Of a stretch of DNA of 23,298 nucleotides, positions 13,105-20,378 are shown one piece after another. The notes beneath the pieces were generated by a model. That model searched no databases. It saw only the letters and a program-made list of their open reading frames with translations, and had not been told where the DNA came from. This DNA comes from Chloroflexota bacterium. GTDB taxonomy: Archaea; Iainarchaeota; Iainarchaeia; Iainarchaeales; GCA-2688035. The position numbers were made by a program, and so were the translations under genes. The stretch covers positions 1 to 23,298 of the forward strand of contig DAOWAC010000001.1 of NCBI GenBank assembly GCA_030634785.1. Direction: 5' to 3'. The first letter of the stretch is position 1. The number at the start of each line of letters is the position of its first letter.

Positions 13105-15117
13105 TTGGTAAAGAAATTTCTGGAAAATGTAAAAAAAAGGGACGGAACACTTGTTCCATTCAGTGGACAAAGAATAGAAGATGCAATTTTTGCAGCAGCA
13201 AAGGCTGTTGGAGGACAGGATAGAAAGGCATCACAAGAACTTACTGAAAAGGTGTCTCACAGGCTTAAAATGCAGTTTGGAACCGAACCAGTTGACGTTG
13301 AAGCTGTGTCAGATGCTGTTGAAAAAGAACTAATTGAATCAGGACATGCAAAAACAGCAAAGGCATATATCCTTTATAGGCAAAATAGAAGCAATTTGAG
13401 GGATAGCAAGGCTTTTTTGAACAAAATAAACAAGATTATTGACGATTATGTGCAGATAAGTGACTGGAGGGTTGCAGAAAACAGTAATGCTTCCTATTCT
13501 TTGTCTGGATTGCAGGCTCATGTAAGTGCTGCAGTGATTGCAGAATATGCTTTAAGAAATATTTATCCAGTTGAAATTTCAAGAGCTCATAGAAATGCAG
13601 ATTTTCACATTCACGATTTAGGAAATGGTGTTTTTTCAGGTTATTGCGCCGGTTGGTCGCTTCGTCAGTTGCTTGAAATGGGTTTTGGTGGAGTGCCAGG
13701 CAGAATTAGTGCAAAGCCTGCAAAACATTTCAATGCTGCACTGGGTCAAGTAGTAAATTTTATGGGCACTTTGCAGAATGAGTGGGCTGGAGCACAGGCT
13801 TTCAGTTCCTTTGACACCTACCTTGCTCCTCTTGTAAGAAATGACAATATGGATTATTCAAGAGTAAAGCAGTGTATGCAGGAATTTATTTTTGCAATCA
13901 ATGCAACAAGCAGGTGGGGAAACCAGGTTCCTTTTACAAATATTACAATGGACTGGACTGTTCCAGATGATATGAAGGATATTCCGGTAATTCTTGGAGG
14001 AAAAGAATCTGATACAATTGTTTATTCTGATTTTCAGGAAGAAATGGATTTGATTAACAAGGCATTTATTGAAGTAATGGCTGAAGGCGATTCTTTGAAT
14101 AGAGTTTTTACCTTTCCAATTCCAACCTATAATATAACAAGTGAATTTGATTGGGATTCTGAAAATGCTCAATCTCTTTTTGAAATGACTGCCAAATATG
14201 GTATTCCTTATTTTCAAAATTTTGTAAACAGTAGCTTAAAGCCAAGCGATGTTAGGTCAATGTGTTGCAGGCTTCAGTTGAATTTGAAGGAATTAAAGTT
14301 AAAGACAGGTGGTTTGTTTGGTTCTGGTGAAAAAACAGGAAGTATTGGTGTTGTTACAATAAATATGCCAAAGCTTGGTTTTTTGAGCAGGGACGAATCT
14401 GATTTGTTTGAAAGACTTGATAATTTGCTTTATCTTGCAAAAGAAAGCCTTGAAATGAAACGAAAAGAAGTTAATAAAAACATGAAAAATGGATTATTGC
14501 CATGGAGCAAGCGCTATCTTGGAGCGCTTAATCACCATTTTTCAACAATTGGTCTTGTTGGAATGAACGAATTCCTTTTGAATTTTATGGAAACAGGTAT
14601 TGCAACAAGTGAAGGAAAAAAGTTTGCATTGAAAACGCTTGACTTTTTCCGAGATAGGCTGACAGATTTTCAAAAAGAAACAGGACATATTTTTAATCTT
14701 GAAGCAACTCCTGCAGAGGGAACAAGTTACAGGCTTGCAAAGATTGACAGAAAGAATTATCCAGATATTAAAACAGCAGGAACAAAAGTTCCATATTATA
14801 CCAATTCAACTCAGTTGCCTGTTGGATACAGTGATGACATTTTTGATGTGTTAAAGCATCAGGATGATTTGCAATGCAAGTATACTGGCGGAACAGTATT
14901 ACATGGCTTTTTAGGAGAGGCAATGGAATCAGGAGAAGCGTGTTCAAGGCTTGTAAAAAAGATTGCACAAGGATTTAAACTGCCTTATTATACAATTACT
15001 CCTACGTTCAGCATTTGCCCGGTTCATGGCTATATTAAAGGCGGTCATGCAAAATGTCCTGTTGAAGTAAGTGAAAAGGAGGTTGAAAAAAATGCCAAAA
15101 TGCAATGCACAGTGTGA
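13105..15117 (+). CDS. nrdD: Anaerobic (class III) ribonucleoside-triphosphate reductase, body lacking the glycyl-radical segment
   Basis: NrdD reduces ribonucleoside triphosphates to deoxy forms without oxygen. This 670-residue frame has an ATP-cone at about 5-95 (KKRDGTLVPFSGQRIEDAI) for allosteric control, then the barrel domain. It includes NADFHIHDLG, WAGAQAFSSFDTYLAP and RSMCCRLQLN with C387/C388 in the region that holds the catalytic Cys, then GSIGVVTINMPKLG. Near the end are FSICPVHG (C638) and AKCPV (C651), parts of the zinc knuckle. The protein then ends in EVSEKEVEKNAKMQCTV, with no RxxGY glycyl-radical loop. That loop is in the overlapping next frame, 15092-15238. The frames join if one base is skipped in the seven-A run at 15086-15092. 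The start is TTG, chosen from the GGAG spacing; TTG at 13096 is the alternative. Confidence 0.93.
   Translation: MVKKFLENVKKRDGTLVPFSGQRIEDAIFAAAKAVGGQDRKASQELTEKVSHRLKMQFGTEPVDVEAVSDAVEKELIESGHAKTAKAYILYRQNRSNLRDSKAFLNKINKIIDDYVQISDWRVAENSNASYSLSGLQAHVSAAVIAEYALRNIYPVEISRAHRNADFHIHDLGNGVFSGYCAGWSLRQLLEMGFGGVPGRISAKPAKHFNAALGQVVNFMGTLQNEWAGAQAFSSFDTYLAPLVRNDNMDYSRVKQCMQEFIFAINATSRWGNQVPFTNITMDWTVPDDMKDIPVILGGKESDTIVYSDFQEEMDLINKAFIEVMAEGDSLNRVFTFPIPTYNITSEFDWDSENAQSLFEMTAKYGIPYFQNFVNSSLKPSDVRSMCCRLQLNLKELKLKTGGLFGSGEKTGSIGVVTINMPKLGFLSRDESDLFERLDNLLYLAKESLEMKRKEVNKNMKNGLLPWSKRYLGALNHHFSTIGLVGMNEFLLNFMETGIATSEGKKFALKTLDFFRDRLTDFQKETGHIFNLEATPAEGTSYRLAKIDRKNYPDIKTAGTKVPYYTNSTQLPVGYSDDIFDVLKHQDDLQCKYTGGTVLHGFLGEAMESGEACSRLVKKIAQGFKLPYYTITPTFSICPVHGYIKGGHAKCPVEVSEKEVEKNAKMQCTV
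15077..15083 (+). promoter_or_regulatory. Strong Shine-Dalgarno for the separate glycyl-radical frame
   Basis: AGGAGGT at 15077-15083 ends 8 bases before the ATG at 15092, an ideal SD inside the end of nrdD. An SD-like sequence just before a slippery run can also promote +1 frameshifting, as in bacterial prfB, so the motif fits two models. Confidence 0.6.
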
Positions 15118-15238
15118 AGTTTACAGTAGAATTGTTGGTTATCTTAGACCAATTCAAAATTGGAATGCAGGGAAGAAAGAAGAATTTGCTGAAAGAAAAA
15201 CCTATAATACAAAAAAGGCCCTGGAAAAATGTGATTAA
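15092..15238 (+). CDS. Separate glycyl-radical domain of class III ribonucleotide reductase (48 residues)
   Basis: This short frame overlaps the nrdD end by 26 bases in the +1 frame. It holds what the nrdD frame lacks: KCNAQC (C4, C8, possible half of the zinc knuckle), then CEVYSRIVGYLRPIQNWNAG, with the radical-bearing glycine expected at G16, then GKKEEFAERKTYN. This is the C-terminal glycyl-radical signature of archaeal and Thermotoga-type NrdD. It begins with ATG and has a strong SD at the right distance, which supports independent translation. NrdG, which makes the glycyl radical, follows after 21 bases. Alternatives are one fused protein through a +1 programmed frameshift, or a one-base error in the seven-A run at 15086-15092. 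A stand-alone glycyl-radical domain is known for pyruvate formate-lyase (YfiD/GrcA). Confidence 0.7.
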   Translation: MPKCNAQCEVYSRIVGYLRPIQNWNAGKKEEFAERKTYNTKKALEKCD

Positions 15239-15259
15239 TAAAATTATGGGGGCATTATT

Positions 15260-15961
15260 TTGATTATCTTTAAAGGAATTCAAAAAACAACGCTGATAGA
15301 TTTTCCCGGCAAGGTTGCCTGCACTCTTTTCATGTCAGGGTGCAATTTTAGATGTCCTTTTTGTTACAATAAACATCTTGTTTTTGACGAGGATACAGGT
15401 GTTAAAATAACTGAAGCAGAAGTCTTTGACTTTTTTAAAGAACGCAAAGGCTTTTTGGACGGAGTATGTATTACTGGAGGAGAGCCAACATTAAACAAAG
15501 ACCTGCCTGCATTTCTTAAAAAAACAAAAGCAACCGGGCTTTTGACAAAACTTGATACAAACGGTTCAAGTCCTGAAATGCTAAAAATTCTTTTTGAAAA
15601 AAATCTTTTGGATTTTGTTTCGATGGATATAAAGTCTTCAAAAAAAGGATATGAAAAAGCAGCAGGAATAAAAGCCGATTTAAAAAAAATTGAGGAAAGC
15701 ATTGCCCTAATAAAAAATTCAGGAATTGATTACGAATTCAGAACCACGCTTGTTCCAAAAATTCACAGCGAACAGGATGTTTTGGAAATAGGAAAATGGC
15801 TTAAAGGAAGCAAGAGTTTTTTCTTACAGCAATTTAATTCAGAAATTGATTTACTTGATTCCAAATTGCAGGGAACCAGCTCTTTTTCTGCTAAAAAAAT
15901 GCAAAATTTTGCAAAAATCCTCACGCCTTTCTTTGACAAAGTAGGTGTAAGGGGGATTTAA
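15260..15961 (+). CDS. nrdG: Anaerobic ribonucleotide reductase activating enzyme (radical SAM)
   Basis: The 233-residue activase has the radical-SAM Cys cluster CNFRCPFC (C28, C32, C35) that holds a 4Fe-4S cluster, followed by ITGGEPTL (73-78) for SAM binding. The opening GIQKTTLIDFPGKVACTLF is typical of the archaeal NrdG/PflA-like group. It abstracts hydrogen from the NrdD glycine to form the glycyl radical. The start is a TTG at 15260 with GGGGG at 15248-15252 as a weak SD 7 bases upstream. It lies 21 bases after the glycyl-radical frame, so the three reading frames form one operon. Confidence 0.9.
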   Translation: MIIFKGIQKTTLIDFPGKVACTLFMSGCNFRCPFCYNKHLVFDEDTGVKITEAEVFDFFKERKGFLDGVCITGGEPTLNKDLPAFLKKTKATGLLTKLDTNGSSPEMLKILFEKNLLDFVSMDIKSSKKGYEKAAGIKADLKKIEESIALIKNSGIDYEFRTTLVPKIHSEQDVLEIGKWLKGSKSFFLQQFNSEIDLLDSKLQGTSSFSAKKMQNFAKILTPFFDKVGVRGI

Positions 15962-15987
15962 AAGGTTTTTTGCTTTCTTTTCATAAT

Positions 15988-16206
15988 ATGCTTGCAAAGA
16001 TTTCAAAGGACATGACATTAGGTGATATAGTTGCAAAATTTCCCGAAGCAGTTCCTATAATGCTAAAATTTGATTTGCATTGTGTTGGCTGTCATGTTGC
16101 TGCATTTGAAACCCTTGAACAGGGTGCTAAAGGTCATGGAATGGATAAAGAAACACTTGAAAAAATGCTGGCTGAAATGAACAAAGCAATTGAAAAAAAA
16201 GATTAA
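15988..16206 (+). CDS. DUF1858 domain protein
   Basis: The 72-residue protein matches the DUF1858 family: KDMTLGDIVAKFPEAVPIMLKF, then LHCVGCHVAAFETLEQGAKGHGM (a CxxC at about 32-35), then a helical end. The domain is seen alone and at the N-terminus of hybrid-cluster and iron-sulfur repair proteins, and its CVGC motif may bind a metal or act in redox. The ATG at 15988 is preferred to the TTG at 15970 because the family begins about here. It lies between nrdG and a ferredoxin, so it probably belongs with anaerobic redox or Fe-S metabolism. Confidence 0.75.
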   Translation: MLAKISKDMTLGDIVAKFPEAVPIMLKFDLHCVGCHVAAFETLEQGAKGHGMDKETLEKMLAEMNKAIEKKD

Positions 16207-16209
16207 AAC

Positions 16210-16216
16210 GAGGTGG
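16210..16216 (+). promoter_or_regulatory. Ribosome binding site that decides the ferredoxin start
   Basis: GAGGTGG lies 5 bases before the TTG at 16222. The in-frame GTG at 16213 lies inside this motif and is therefore unlikely to be the start. Confidence 0.5.
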
Positions 16217-16221
16217 TTAAT

Positions 16222-16407
16222 TTGGCTGAAATACCATATGTTAACAAAGTAAAATGCACAGGATGCGGAACATGCAAGGATGTTTGCCCTGTAAATGTTT
16301 TTGATATAAAAGATGGAAAATCAGTTGTAATAAACCCAGCTGCCTGTATTCAGTGCAGAGCCTGTGAGGCAAGCTGTCCTGAAAAGGCAATTGTTGTAAA
16401 AGAGTAG
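16222..16407 (+). CDS. 2[4Fe-4S] ferredoxin
   Basis: The 61-residue protein has two full CxxCxxCxxxCP cluster motifs (CTGCGTCKDVCPV and CIQCRACEASCPE). It is a low-potential electron carrier in the cytoplasm. Placed last in the nrdD-nrdG-DUF1858 series, it could donate electrons to NrdG or to the reductase itself. Its stop codon lies within the loop of a hairpin terminator. Confidence 0.88.
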   Translation: MAEIPYVNKVKCTGCGTCKDVCPVNVFDIKDGKSVVINPAACIQCRACEASCPEKAIVVKE

Positions 16408-16421
16408 TATCTCTTTTTTTT
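16398..16421 (+). terminator. Hairpin terminator of the nrdD cluster
   Basis: AAAAGAG (16398-16404) and CTCTTTT (16411-16417) form a perfect 7-bp stem with a 6-base loop, followed by more T. It contains the ferredoxin stop TAG. Confidence 0.7.
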
Positions 16422-16433
16422 GAATGATTTAGG

Positions 16434-17708
16434 ATGACAAAAATATCTTTTACAGGCTTAGGTGGCTGTAATGAAGTAGGGCGAAGCAGCTTCCTGCTTG
16501 ATTTTGGTGAAAAAATTGTTCTTGACAGAGGAATAAAGCTGGATGCTGAAGGTTCAGAATATCCTCTGCCAGTGGAAACAAATCTTGATGCTGTTGTAAT
16601 AAGCCATGCACATCTTGATCACAGCGGAGCATTACCTGACCTTTTTGTTAATTCAAGCATTCTTTCTTATATGACTGCACCAACATTTGAACTAAGTAAA
16701 ATATTGTGGTTTGATTCAATTAAAATTGCAGGACTTGAAGGCGAAGACATTTCTTTTTCAAAAAATGAAATAGAAGAAACTGGAAAATATAATTTTCCTG
16801 TTGATTACAGGCGAGTTTTGCACATTACTAAAAATTGTTCAATGCAATTTTTTGATGCAGGTCATATTTTAGGTTCTGCAATGCCAAAACTTACAATTGG
16901 AGAAAAAAATTTTCTTTACACAGGCGATTTTAAAGTTGAAGAAACAAGACTTTTCAAAGGAGCAGATCTTGACGTTGGACCAGTTGACTATCTTGCAATT
17001 GAATCAACTTATGGTGACCGAAACCAGTCTCCAAGAAAAGAATCTGAAAAACTTTTTATTGAAGAAGTTCAGGACACGCTTGATAATGGCGGAACAGCTC
17101 TTGTTCCGGCTTTTGCTGTTGGAAGAAGTCAGGAAATAATTGACCTATTACACGGGTACAAAATAAATGCGCCGATTTATCTTGACGGAATGGGTCAAAA
17201 GGTTGCAAGAGTAACCACTGCATTTCCAAAATTTCTTAAAAATCCAAGATTTTTGAAAAAGGCCCTGGAAAAAACCAACTGGATAAGGAACAATGGTGAC
17301 AGAAAAAAGGCTTTAAAGCAGCCAAGCGTTATTGTTACAACTGCAGGAATGCTTCAGGGTGGTCCTGCATTGAATTATTTGAAAAACATTTACAATGACG
17401 AAAGAAGCAATGTTTTTCTCACAGGATATCAGGTTGAAGGGACAGCAGGAAGAATTCTTATGGAAACAGGAAAGATTGACATAGATGGAAGAAACTATAA
17501 AATTAAAGGAAAGGTAGAAAAGTTTAATTTTTCAGCACATGCTTCACAGCAGGAAATGATGAAAGCAATTTCGCGCTGGGGTCCTGAAAAAGTTCTTTTG
17601 GTTCACGGAGACTCTGAAGTAATACAGATATTTAAGAAAAAGATTGAAGAAGATACAGGAATTGAAACACTGGTTCCTGAGCTTGGAAAAAAACTTGTTT
17701 TGGAATAA
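16434..17708 (+). CDS. Archaeal beta-CASP metallo-beta-lactamase ribonuclease (aCPSF2/RNase J-like)
   Basis: The 424-residue protein is a Zn-dependent RNase/processing nuclease. The metallo-beta-lactamase motif HAHLDH (H58, H60, D62, H63) and DAGHILGSA (about 140-148) are present, as are YTGDFK (about 160-165), the beta-CASP motif A ESTYGDR (about 187-193), VPAFAVGRSQE (about 222-232), FSAHAS (about 364-369) and LVHGD (about 386-390). The N-terminal KH domains of aCPSF1 are absent, so it fits the shorter aCPSF2 type. It takes part in RNA processing or decay. It begins a new transcript after the nrdD-cluster terminator. Confidence 0.9.
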   Translation: MTKISFTGLGGCNEVGRSSFLLDFGEKIVLDRGIKLDAEGSEYPLPVETNLDAVVISHAHLDHSGALPDLFVNSSILSYMTAPTFELSKILWFDSIKIAGLEGEDISFSKNEIEETGKYNFPVDYRRVLHITKNCSMQFFDAGHILGSAMPKLTIGEKNFLYTGDFKVEETRLFKGADLDVGPVDYLAIESTYGDRNQSPRKESEKLFIEEVQDTLDNGGTALVPAFAVGRSQEIIDLLHGYKINAPIYLDGMGQKVARVTTAFPKFLKNPRFLKKALEKTNWIRNNGDRKKALKQPSVIVTTAGMLQGGPALNYLKNIYNDERSNVFLTGYQVEGTAGRILMETGKIDIDGRNYKIKGKVEKFNFSAHASQQEMMKAISRWGPEKVLLVHGDSEVIQIFKKKIEEDTGIETLVPELGKKLVLE

Positions 17709-17754
17709 AAATTATTTTATGAAAATTGAAAAAATTGTTTTGGATTGATAAAAA

Positions 17755-18585
17755 ATGAGTTTTGTAAAAGTATTACTTAACAGTTTTGTTCTGTTAAAAA
17801 AATATCCAAAGCTTATTGTTCCAAAAATTTTGATAGCGTTTTTCTTTCTTCCGATAATTCTACTTCTTCCAATGTATATTATTAATTTTAATGTTTTTTC
17901 TCCAGAACTTTTATCACAAACAGACAGTCTTGAACTTATTGGTCTTTTAATCCAGCTGATTTTCCTGTTGCTTTTCACATTTTTAGTTTATTTTATTGAC
18001 TCATTTGTTGTAAATCCAATGTATCCATTTCTTGTAAAACAATGCTATAAGTGTGAGCAAATAAATTTCAGAAAGGCCTTTGTTTCGGTTGTTGAAAGAT
18101 TTGGAACAATTTTTGCTGCCTTGATAGTGTTTTCTGTTCTTTTGTTTGCTTCAATGCTTCCCTTTATGTTCATTCTTGTTACTGCATTGCTGTTACAAAA
18201 CGATTTTCTGATATATGTTTCAATAATTGTTGCTGCAATTTCTATTTTTATAATGCTTATCCTTTTCTATTTAATTTATCCAATAAGCAGTCTTGAAAAA
18301 TTCGATTTTTCAAAAACAATAATGCATACTGTAAAGTCTTCGCTTAAACACAAGAAAAATGTTACAGAAGCAGTGGTTATTTCACTTTTACTTTCGGCGA
18401 TGAGTTACTTGCTAGCGTTTGAAATGGTGCTAAATAGTGGACCCGGCCAGATAGTTTTTACACTTGTTCTTTTTTCTTTGTTAATTTGTGCAAGAATTTT
18501 TACTTCAGTATTTTCAACCTACCAATATGTTTTGAATGCAGTTTTTTATCTGCATCTTGAAAAAAAAGTCTTTTTTAAGAGGTAA
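17755..18585 (+). CDS. Polytopic membrane protein, unknown family
   Basis: The 276-residue protein has about six hydrophobic helices (near 22-45, 62-95, 116-142, 145-175, 203-225 and 232-255), with a short charged N-terminus (KKYPKLIVPK) and a Lys-rich end (HLEKKVFFKR). The pattern resembles archaeal DUF4013-like or glycerophosphodiester-phosphodiesterase membrane-domain proteins (helix pairs broken by SFRKAFVSVVERFG-like segments), but I do not recognise it firmly. It lies 46 bases after the nuclease and 4 bases before NMD3, so it may share a transcript with NMD3. The short upstream gap repeats TTGTTTTGGA from the nuclease 3' end. Confidence 0.65.
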   Translation: MSFVKVLLNSFVLLKKYPKLIVPKILIAFFFLPIILLLPMYIINFNVFSPELLSQTDSLELIGLLIQLIFLLLFTFLVYFIDSFVVNPMYPFLVKQCYKCEQINFRKAFVSVVERFGTIFAALIVFSVLLFASMLPFMFILVTALLLQNDFLIYVSIIVAAISIFIMLILFYLIYPISSLEKFDFSKTIMHTVKSSLKHKKNVTEAVVISLLLSAMSYLLAFEMVLNSGPGQIVFTLVLFSLLICARIFTSVFSTYQYVLNAVFYLHLEKKVFFKR

Positions 18586-18589
18586 TTAA

Positions 18590-19294
18590 ATGCAAGACGA
18601 AAATTTTTGTCCATTGTGCGGAACTAAAAAAGGTCGCTTTATCAAAGGACTTTGCAAAGAATGCTTTTTAAAAAAGTACAATCTTGTTGAAATTCCTAAA
18701 ACAATTTCTTTTGAACAATGCAGTACCTGCGGAAAGACAAAACTGTTTGGAAAAATGCTTGTGCCAGATTCTAAAAATCTTGCATTGTTTGTTGAAAAAA
18801 AAGTCAAGATTAAAAATTTGGCTGATGGAGAAATTCATGCAACCGTTTCACTGGATGAAGACGGTGGCTTTTCAGCAAAAGTACTGGCAAAAGGAATAAT
18901 TGACAATGTTCCTCTTTCTTTTGAAAAAGAAGTTTTGCTTGAACCCGAAATTGTTCAATGTGATGCCTGCATGCGGTTGTCAAGTCAGTATCATGAAGCA
19001 ATAATTCAACTAAGAGCAAAAGAAGGTGAAAGAAAAGAGCTTAAAAAAATGCTTCCGATTCTTATTGGATTTGTTGAAGTCATGCATTCAAAAAACAGCC
19101 TTTCTTCAGTAACCGAGGTCTCTGAAATAAAAGAAGGATTTGACTTAAAGGTTGGAAGCAAAAAAGCAGCACAAATTGCAGTAAGACAAATGAAAAACAA
19201 ATTCAATGCCGAAACAAAGAGCTCAAGTGTACTAAACGGTGTTGACAAATCAGGCAAAGAAAAATACAGGTTTACCTTTTTGGTAAGAGTTTAA
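18590..19294 (+). CDS. nmd3: NMD3-family 60S/50S ribosome export-biogenesis protein
   Basis: The 234-residue protein has the Zn-binding Cys pairs of NMD3: C7/C10 (CPLC), C22/C25 (CKEC), C44/C47 (CSTC) and C124/C127 (CDAC), followed by RLSSQYHEAIIQLR, a highly conserved NMD3 segment, and an alpha/beta C-terminal domain. In eukaryotes NMD3 is the export adaptor of the large ribosomal subunit; in archaea it probably acts in subunit maturation. It is shorter than many archaeal relatives of over 300 residues. An SD-like GAGGTAAT overlaps the preceding stop. It converges with the HTH regulator. Confidence 0.85.
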   Translation: MQDENFCPLCGTKKGRFIKGLCKECFLKKYNLVEIPKTISFEQCSTCGKTKLFGKMLVPDSKNLALFVEKKVKIKNLADGEIHATVSLDEDGGFSAKVLAKGIIDNVPLSFEKEVLLEPEIVQCDACMRLSSQYHEAIIQLRAKEGERKELKKMLPILIGFVEVMHSKNSLSSVTEVSEIKEGFDLKVGSKKAAQIAVRQMKNKFNAETKSSSVLNGVDKSGKEKYRFTFLVRV

Positions 19295-19331
19295 GAATTG
19301 AAGCCTTTAGCTTTCAAACTTTTTCAATTCT
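19294..19331. terminator. Inverted repeat between converging NMD3 and HTH genes
   Basis: AGAATTGA (19294-19301) is the perfect complement of TCAATTCT (19324-19331), around an inner TTGAA/TTCAA pairing. The outer arm lies inside the coding end of the minus-strand gene. It may stop both transcripts. Confidence 0.35.
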
Positions 19332-20020
19332 GTTTTAATTTCTTCCACACTTTTTTGTGTTACAATTAGAGGTATCTTTTCCGATTCGGCAATCTTTTTT
19401 GCAATTGGGTCAACATTCTTTGCATCCATTTTTCCATGCAATACAACAATTGACGGTTTCATATCAGTACTAAACCTTCCAATTTTAACAGCAATCATTG
19501 GACTTCTTCCATTTCCTACAAATCTAAAAATTAAAGCCCTTTCAGGTGTCTTTCCATAAATTCGCATATACTCGTGAACAGGAACGTCCAAAATCATTTT
19601 CATGCTGTCAATCAAACTATAACCATAAATTTGTGTTTCTTTTAATCTGGAAGGGTTTGCAACACATGTTCCGCTTATTTTTTTTACAAAGTCAGGTCCT
19701 TTAACTGCTGAAAAGAATTCGTGTGTTTCAAATGCTTCGGCTTCTGGTTTGAAATCTTTTTCAAGCTGTTTAACAACCTTGCCGCCTCTTTCTGAATCAA
19801 TTTCTACAAGGGTTTCAACAAACCTTGCAACAACTCCTATTCCAGGGCTTTTTCTTCTACCGCCCTCATAATCTGAAATTGTACTGCTTGTAATATGAAG
19901 CTTGCCAGCCAATTCTGTTTGTGAAACTCCAAAAATTTCACGCCATTTTTTCATACTTCCGCCTGGATCTTTGCTAAGACAAATTTCTCCGGCAATAGTA
20001 TTGCTAAGCTTTTCAACCAT
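19307..20020 (-). CDS. HTH (Xre-type) transcriptional regulator, archaeal COG1709-like
   Basis: The 237-residue protein has a Cro/CI-type helix-turn-helix at about 24-60 (WREIFGVSQTELAGKLHITS, then STISDYEGGRRKSPG) and an archaeal C-terminal ligand-like domain (about 100-235: YGYSLIDSMKMILDVP, RALIFRFVGNGRSPMIAVK). The architecture is the conserved archaeal regulator group assigned to COG1709. The target is unknown, and its own upstream region has a TATA-like CTTTTAAGG near 20049-20056 on this strand. The gene ends close to NMD3 and is otherwise isolated. Confidence 0.8.
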   Translation of the reverse strand: MVEKLSNTIAGEICLSKDPGGSMKKWREIFGVSQTELAGKLHITSSTISDYEGGRRKSPGIGVVARFVETLVEIDSERGGKVVKQLEKDFKPEAEAFETHEFFSAVKGPDFVKKISGTCVANPSRLKETQIYGYSLIDSMKMILDVPVHEYMRIYGKTPERALIFRFVGNGRSPMIAVKIGRFSTDMKPSIVVLHGKMDAKNVDPIAKKIAESEKIPLIVTQKSVEEIKTELKKFES

Positions 20021-20097
20021 ATAACTTCAAAAGAATTAGGCAAAACAGCCTTAAAAGGCTTTCGTCAATCGCCGTCTCGCCCGGCGGGTGCGATAAT

Positions 20098-20124
20098 ATG
20101 CTATTTCGCTTCGCTCAATAGCAT
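20098..20124. repeat. Perfect 8-bp hairpin with a loop complementary to a downstream site
   Basis: ATGCTATT (20098-20105) and AATAGCAT (20117-20124) form a perfect stem. The 11-base loop TCGCTTCGCTC (20106-20116) is the perfect complement of GAGCGAAGCGA at 20177-20187. Transcripts could form an intramolecular long-range pairing. The GC-rich motif differs from the AT-rich surroundings. Confidence 0.55.
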
Positions 20125-20156
20125 GAATTGCAGGAGTTTCAATGGGCTTTATTAAA

Positions 20157-20239
20157 GGCAGTGGCGGTTTTTTGGCGAGCGAAGCGAGTACGAGGAATTG
20201 CCAGTGGGCAATCGCTCTCTGACCAGCCGGCAGTGGCGG
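20157..20239. repeat. GC-rich short repeat block
   Basis: GGCAGTGGCGG occurs at 20157-20167 and again at 20229-20239 (72 bases apart). The block has more G and C than the rest of the window and contains GCGAGCGAAGCGAG. No gene is visible in the stretch from 20021 to 20243. It directly adjoins the 3' end of tRNA-Arg, so it may be a remnant of a repeat family or of an insertion at the tRNA. Confidence 0.45.
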
Positions 20240-20243
20240 CTAG

Positions 20244-20318
20244 CGGACCGGGTGAGATTCGAACTCACGATCACTTCCTTAGGAGGGAAGTACCTTATCC
20301 AGACTAGGCTACCGGTCC
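20244..20318 (-). tRNA. tRNA-Arg (anticodon CCU)
   Basis: Read on the minus strand the 75-base gene has a 7-bp acceptor stem (GGACCGG with CCGGTCC), an anticodon stem CTTCC/GGAAG with loop CTCCTAA (anticodon CCU, plus-strand AGG at 20281-20283), and T-arm GTGAG-TTCGAAT-CTCAC. It reads AGG codons. The CCA end is not encoded (GCTA follows), as usual in many archaea. No intron is seen. Confidence 0.92.
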
Positions 20319-20323
20319 ATAGT

Positions 20324-20357
20324 CCAATAATAATCTGTTATTGGGTTAAATTAAAAT
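20324..20357 (-). promoter_or_regulatory. tRNA-Arg promoter with inverted repeat at the start
   Basis: A TATA-like ATTTTAATTTAA (minus strand, 20346-20357) lies about 28 bases before the tRNA 5' end. Between them a perfect 7-bp inverted repeat, CCAATAA (20324-20330) and TTATTGG (20338-20344), overlaps the expected transcription start. It could be a leader hairpin or a protein site. Confidence 0.45.
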
Positions 20358-20378
20358 GATTAAGGTTTTGAAGCTATT

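Noticed and set aside
13026-13223. Plus-strand frame of 65 codons overlapping the nrdD start
   Set aside because: It lies in another frame across the leader and first nrdD codons, and has no family features; nrdD has an SD-supported start.
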